In this document: positions 62,815-64,000 of the stretch, one piece after another
Layout of the letters: every line of letters starts with the position of its first letter
Numbering within the stretch: the stretch's first letter is position 1
Assembly: GCA_016719535.1 (NCBI GenBank)
Contig: JADJYX010000042.1
Coordinates: forward strand, 62,001-126,000
Source: Rubrivivax sp.
GTDB lineage: Bacteria > Pseudomonadota > Gammaproteobacteria > Burkholderiales > Burkholderiaceae_C
Direction of reading: 5' to 3'
Length of the DNA: 64,000 nt
Made by a program: the position numbers and the translations under genes
The notes under the pieces: model-generated
The model's database searches: none
What the model was told of the DNA's origin: nothing
The model's input: only the letters and a program-made list of their open reading frames with translations

Positions 62815-63390
62815 CGTCCTTCGCGCTCAGAGCTTGAAACGAGGTCCAGCACGAGCCAGAGATTCCGCCCTGGTTGTTCCCGGTCGTCATACCGGGCTGG
62901 ACGAATCCAACAACCAGCACCTTGGGCGGGGTGCCGTTATCTGGAGAGAACAGGACCGCGGGCCGTCGCAGCGCTGGTCGGGCTCGGCGAGGCTGTAGGC
63001 ACGTCGGAGCAAACTGATAACTGCCACCCTGAACAAATTCCACCCACCCCAACGACCCGGACCTGACCGATGCAAGGTTGCGACTGTACCCGAAGGGGCT
63101 GATCGAAGGAGACCGGTGCTGACGTAGCCCTTCAGGTCCCAGACGGAAGCCGACTCCTTGCCCTCGTACACTGAAACTCGCACCCAGTGTCCAGCGCCGA
63201 AGTAGGTGCCGGTCGGCAAAGGAATACTGTTGCCGGTCGTCGCCTTCACGGCGCACAGAAACTTGTTCGATGCTGCCGCCAGCGCGCTGCCGTTATGCAC
63301 CGCCAGCACCGCCGGCACCGAAAACGATCCCCGCAACAGCCGTCGGCGGGCTTGGGTCTTGACATCGGTGTCGGGTGCTTGCGGGTCCAT
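62756..63390 (-). pseudogene. Tat-exported hypothetical protein of the HprK cluster, probably frameshifted
   Basis: From ATG 63390 (GAGGT ribosome site) the frame begins MDPQAPDTDV and continues KTQARRRLLRGSFSVPAVLA, a twin-arginine-type signal region, then CAVKATTGNSIPLPTGTYFG and VYEGKESASVWDLKG. A different frame further downstream encodes VLFSPDNGTPPKVLVVGFVQ and SGSCWTSFQAL, which looks like the true C-terminus and ends at 62756. The two frames are incompatible without a shift somewhere between about 63000 and 63130. The protein family is not known to me; it may be a substrate or cell-surface partner of the kinase cluster. Confidence 0.5.
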
Positions 63391-63649
63391 GGGTAACCTC
63401 ATTCGTTCATCGGGCACTGCAAGCAAGCAACGCGCCTGCTGGCCGGGCGGACTGCCAGGGCACGCTTCGTGCTTTCGCAGCGGCGGCCCCGCGCAGCGCC
63501 CACAGCCTTGATTTTCCGGCCTCTGCGGGCCCGGGGCGATCGACAAAGCCACAAATTTGCGCGCCACCCCGCGATCGGGGGGAGGGTCCGTCGGCCGCCT
63601 CCGGCCCCCGGACTGTAAAGCGCATCGACACTGGCCGGGGAGGCATCGC

Positions 63650-64000
63650 TCACACCGCCACCGTGTAATTGAGCGTCATCCGCCCCCCATCCGCCACCAC
63701 GATCTCGCCGGTGACGTAGCTCGATGCGTCGCTCAGCAGCCAGGCGCAGACATCGGCGATCTCGCGCGGCTCGCCCAGGCGCTTCATCGGCGTGCGCATC
63801 ATGATCTTCTGGCGCGCCTCGTCGCTGGTCAGTACCGCGGCGGCGGCCAGTTCGGTGGCGATCGTTCCCGGCGCCACCGCATTCACGCGCACGCCGCGAT
63901 CGGTCAGGCTCAGCGCCATCACGCGCGTCAACTGGTTGATGCCGCCCTTGCTGACGTTGTAGCTGGCAATCGTCGGGATCGTCAGCGTGGCATTGACCGA
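63650..64000 (-). CDS. Short-chain dehydrogenase/reductase, C-terminal part (runs off the window)
   Basis: The visible 116 residues contain the SDR active-site motif ASYNVSKGGINQLTRVMAL (Tyr and Lys), then VNAVAPGTIATELAAAAVL and the C-terminal YVTGEIVVADGGR. The start and the cofactor loop lie beyond 64000. It is an NAD(P)-dependent oxidoreductase of unknown substrate. The 259-nt gap on its 3' side (63391-63649) holds no supportable gene. Confidence 0.85.
   Translation of the reverse strand, partial: SVNATLTIPTIASYNVSKGGINQLTRVMALSLTDRGVRVNAVAPGTIATELAAAAVLTSDEARQKIMMRTPMKRLGEPREIADVCAWLLSDASSYVTGEIVVADGGRMTLNYTVAV

Overview
The window is about 70% G+C with strongly third-position-biased codons. 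It looks like a chromosome segment of a Burkholderiales betaproteobacterium of the Rubrivivax/Ideonella/Leptothrix/Comamonadaceae type. The gene families point there, as do two intergenic inverted-repeat elements (a CAAAGAAAG-rich one and a GC-rich one) of kinds common in that order. No tRNA, rRNA, CRISPR array or transposase was found.

Layout. 1-136 is the tail of formate-THF ligase, followed by a ~600-bp palindromic element. 771-13028 is an aromatic-acid catabolic cluster: a divergent MarR regulator, indolepyruvate-ferredoxin-oxidoreductase-like genes (iorA, iorB), a Rieske dioxygenase (alpha, beta), a CoA ligase, a thiolase-like protein without the thiolase cysteine, a DUF35 Zn-ribbon/OB protein fused to a degenerate SDR, a cyclase/isatin-hydrolase-type hydrolase and an intact SDR. 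The set fits a route in which an arylacetate such as indole-3-acetate is hydroxylated, CoA-activated, cleaved by a retro-aldolase and ring-opened. 13029-14889 holds two PIN toxin-antitoxin modules, one apparently decayed, and gene remnants. 14970-18832 is a leftward amidase / CoA ligase / 2-hydroxychromene-2-carboxylate-isomerase-like operon. 18936-22844 holds a WYL regulator with a divergent small gene, an unknown protein, an orphan HigA and another PIN/AbrB pair.

22898-27002 is a leftward carbohydrate or glycerol-phosphate-type ABC importer. Divergent to it, 27093-30320 encodes a 1075-residue fusion of a cobalamin/2x[4Fe-4S] reductive-dehalogenase module with a C-terminal FMN/NAD/[2Fe-2S] reductase, the layout of self-sufficient catabolic dehalogenases. 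A Lon-like protease, a cyclic-nucleotide-binding protein and a second Rieske oxygenase follow. 34640-35259 is a further Phd/VapC pair. 35279-41557 is a leftward three-gene unit: a winged-helix STAND ATPase, a caspase-like/transglutaminase-like protein and an alpha/beta hydrolase. It could be a signalling or conflict module.

41709-45480 has two tiny related membrane/exported peptides, an oxidoreductase remnant and an operon of a REC-histidine kinase, a NarL-type regulator and an EgtB/SUMF1-type enzyme. 45660-55423 is a chemotaxis cluster: CheZ-like mini-protein, CheY, CheA with an apparent frameshift, three MCPs, CheW and an exported Cache protein. MCP1 and MCP3 share a nearly identical signalling-domain DNA block. 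55429-64000 holds an FtsX-type permease, a LigB-type dioxygenase, a small membrane protein, an adenine/adenosine deaminase, an HPr-kinase-related/PqqD/nucleotidyltransferase cluster with unresolved gene ends, and the C-terminal part of an SDR running off the window.
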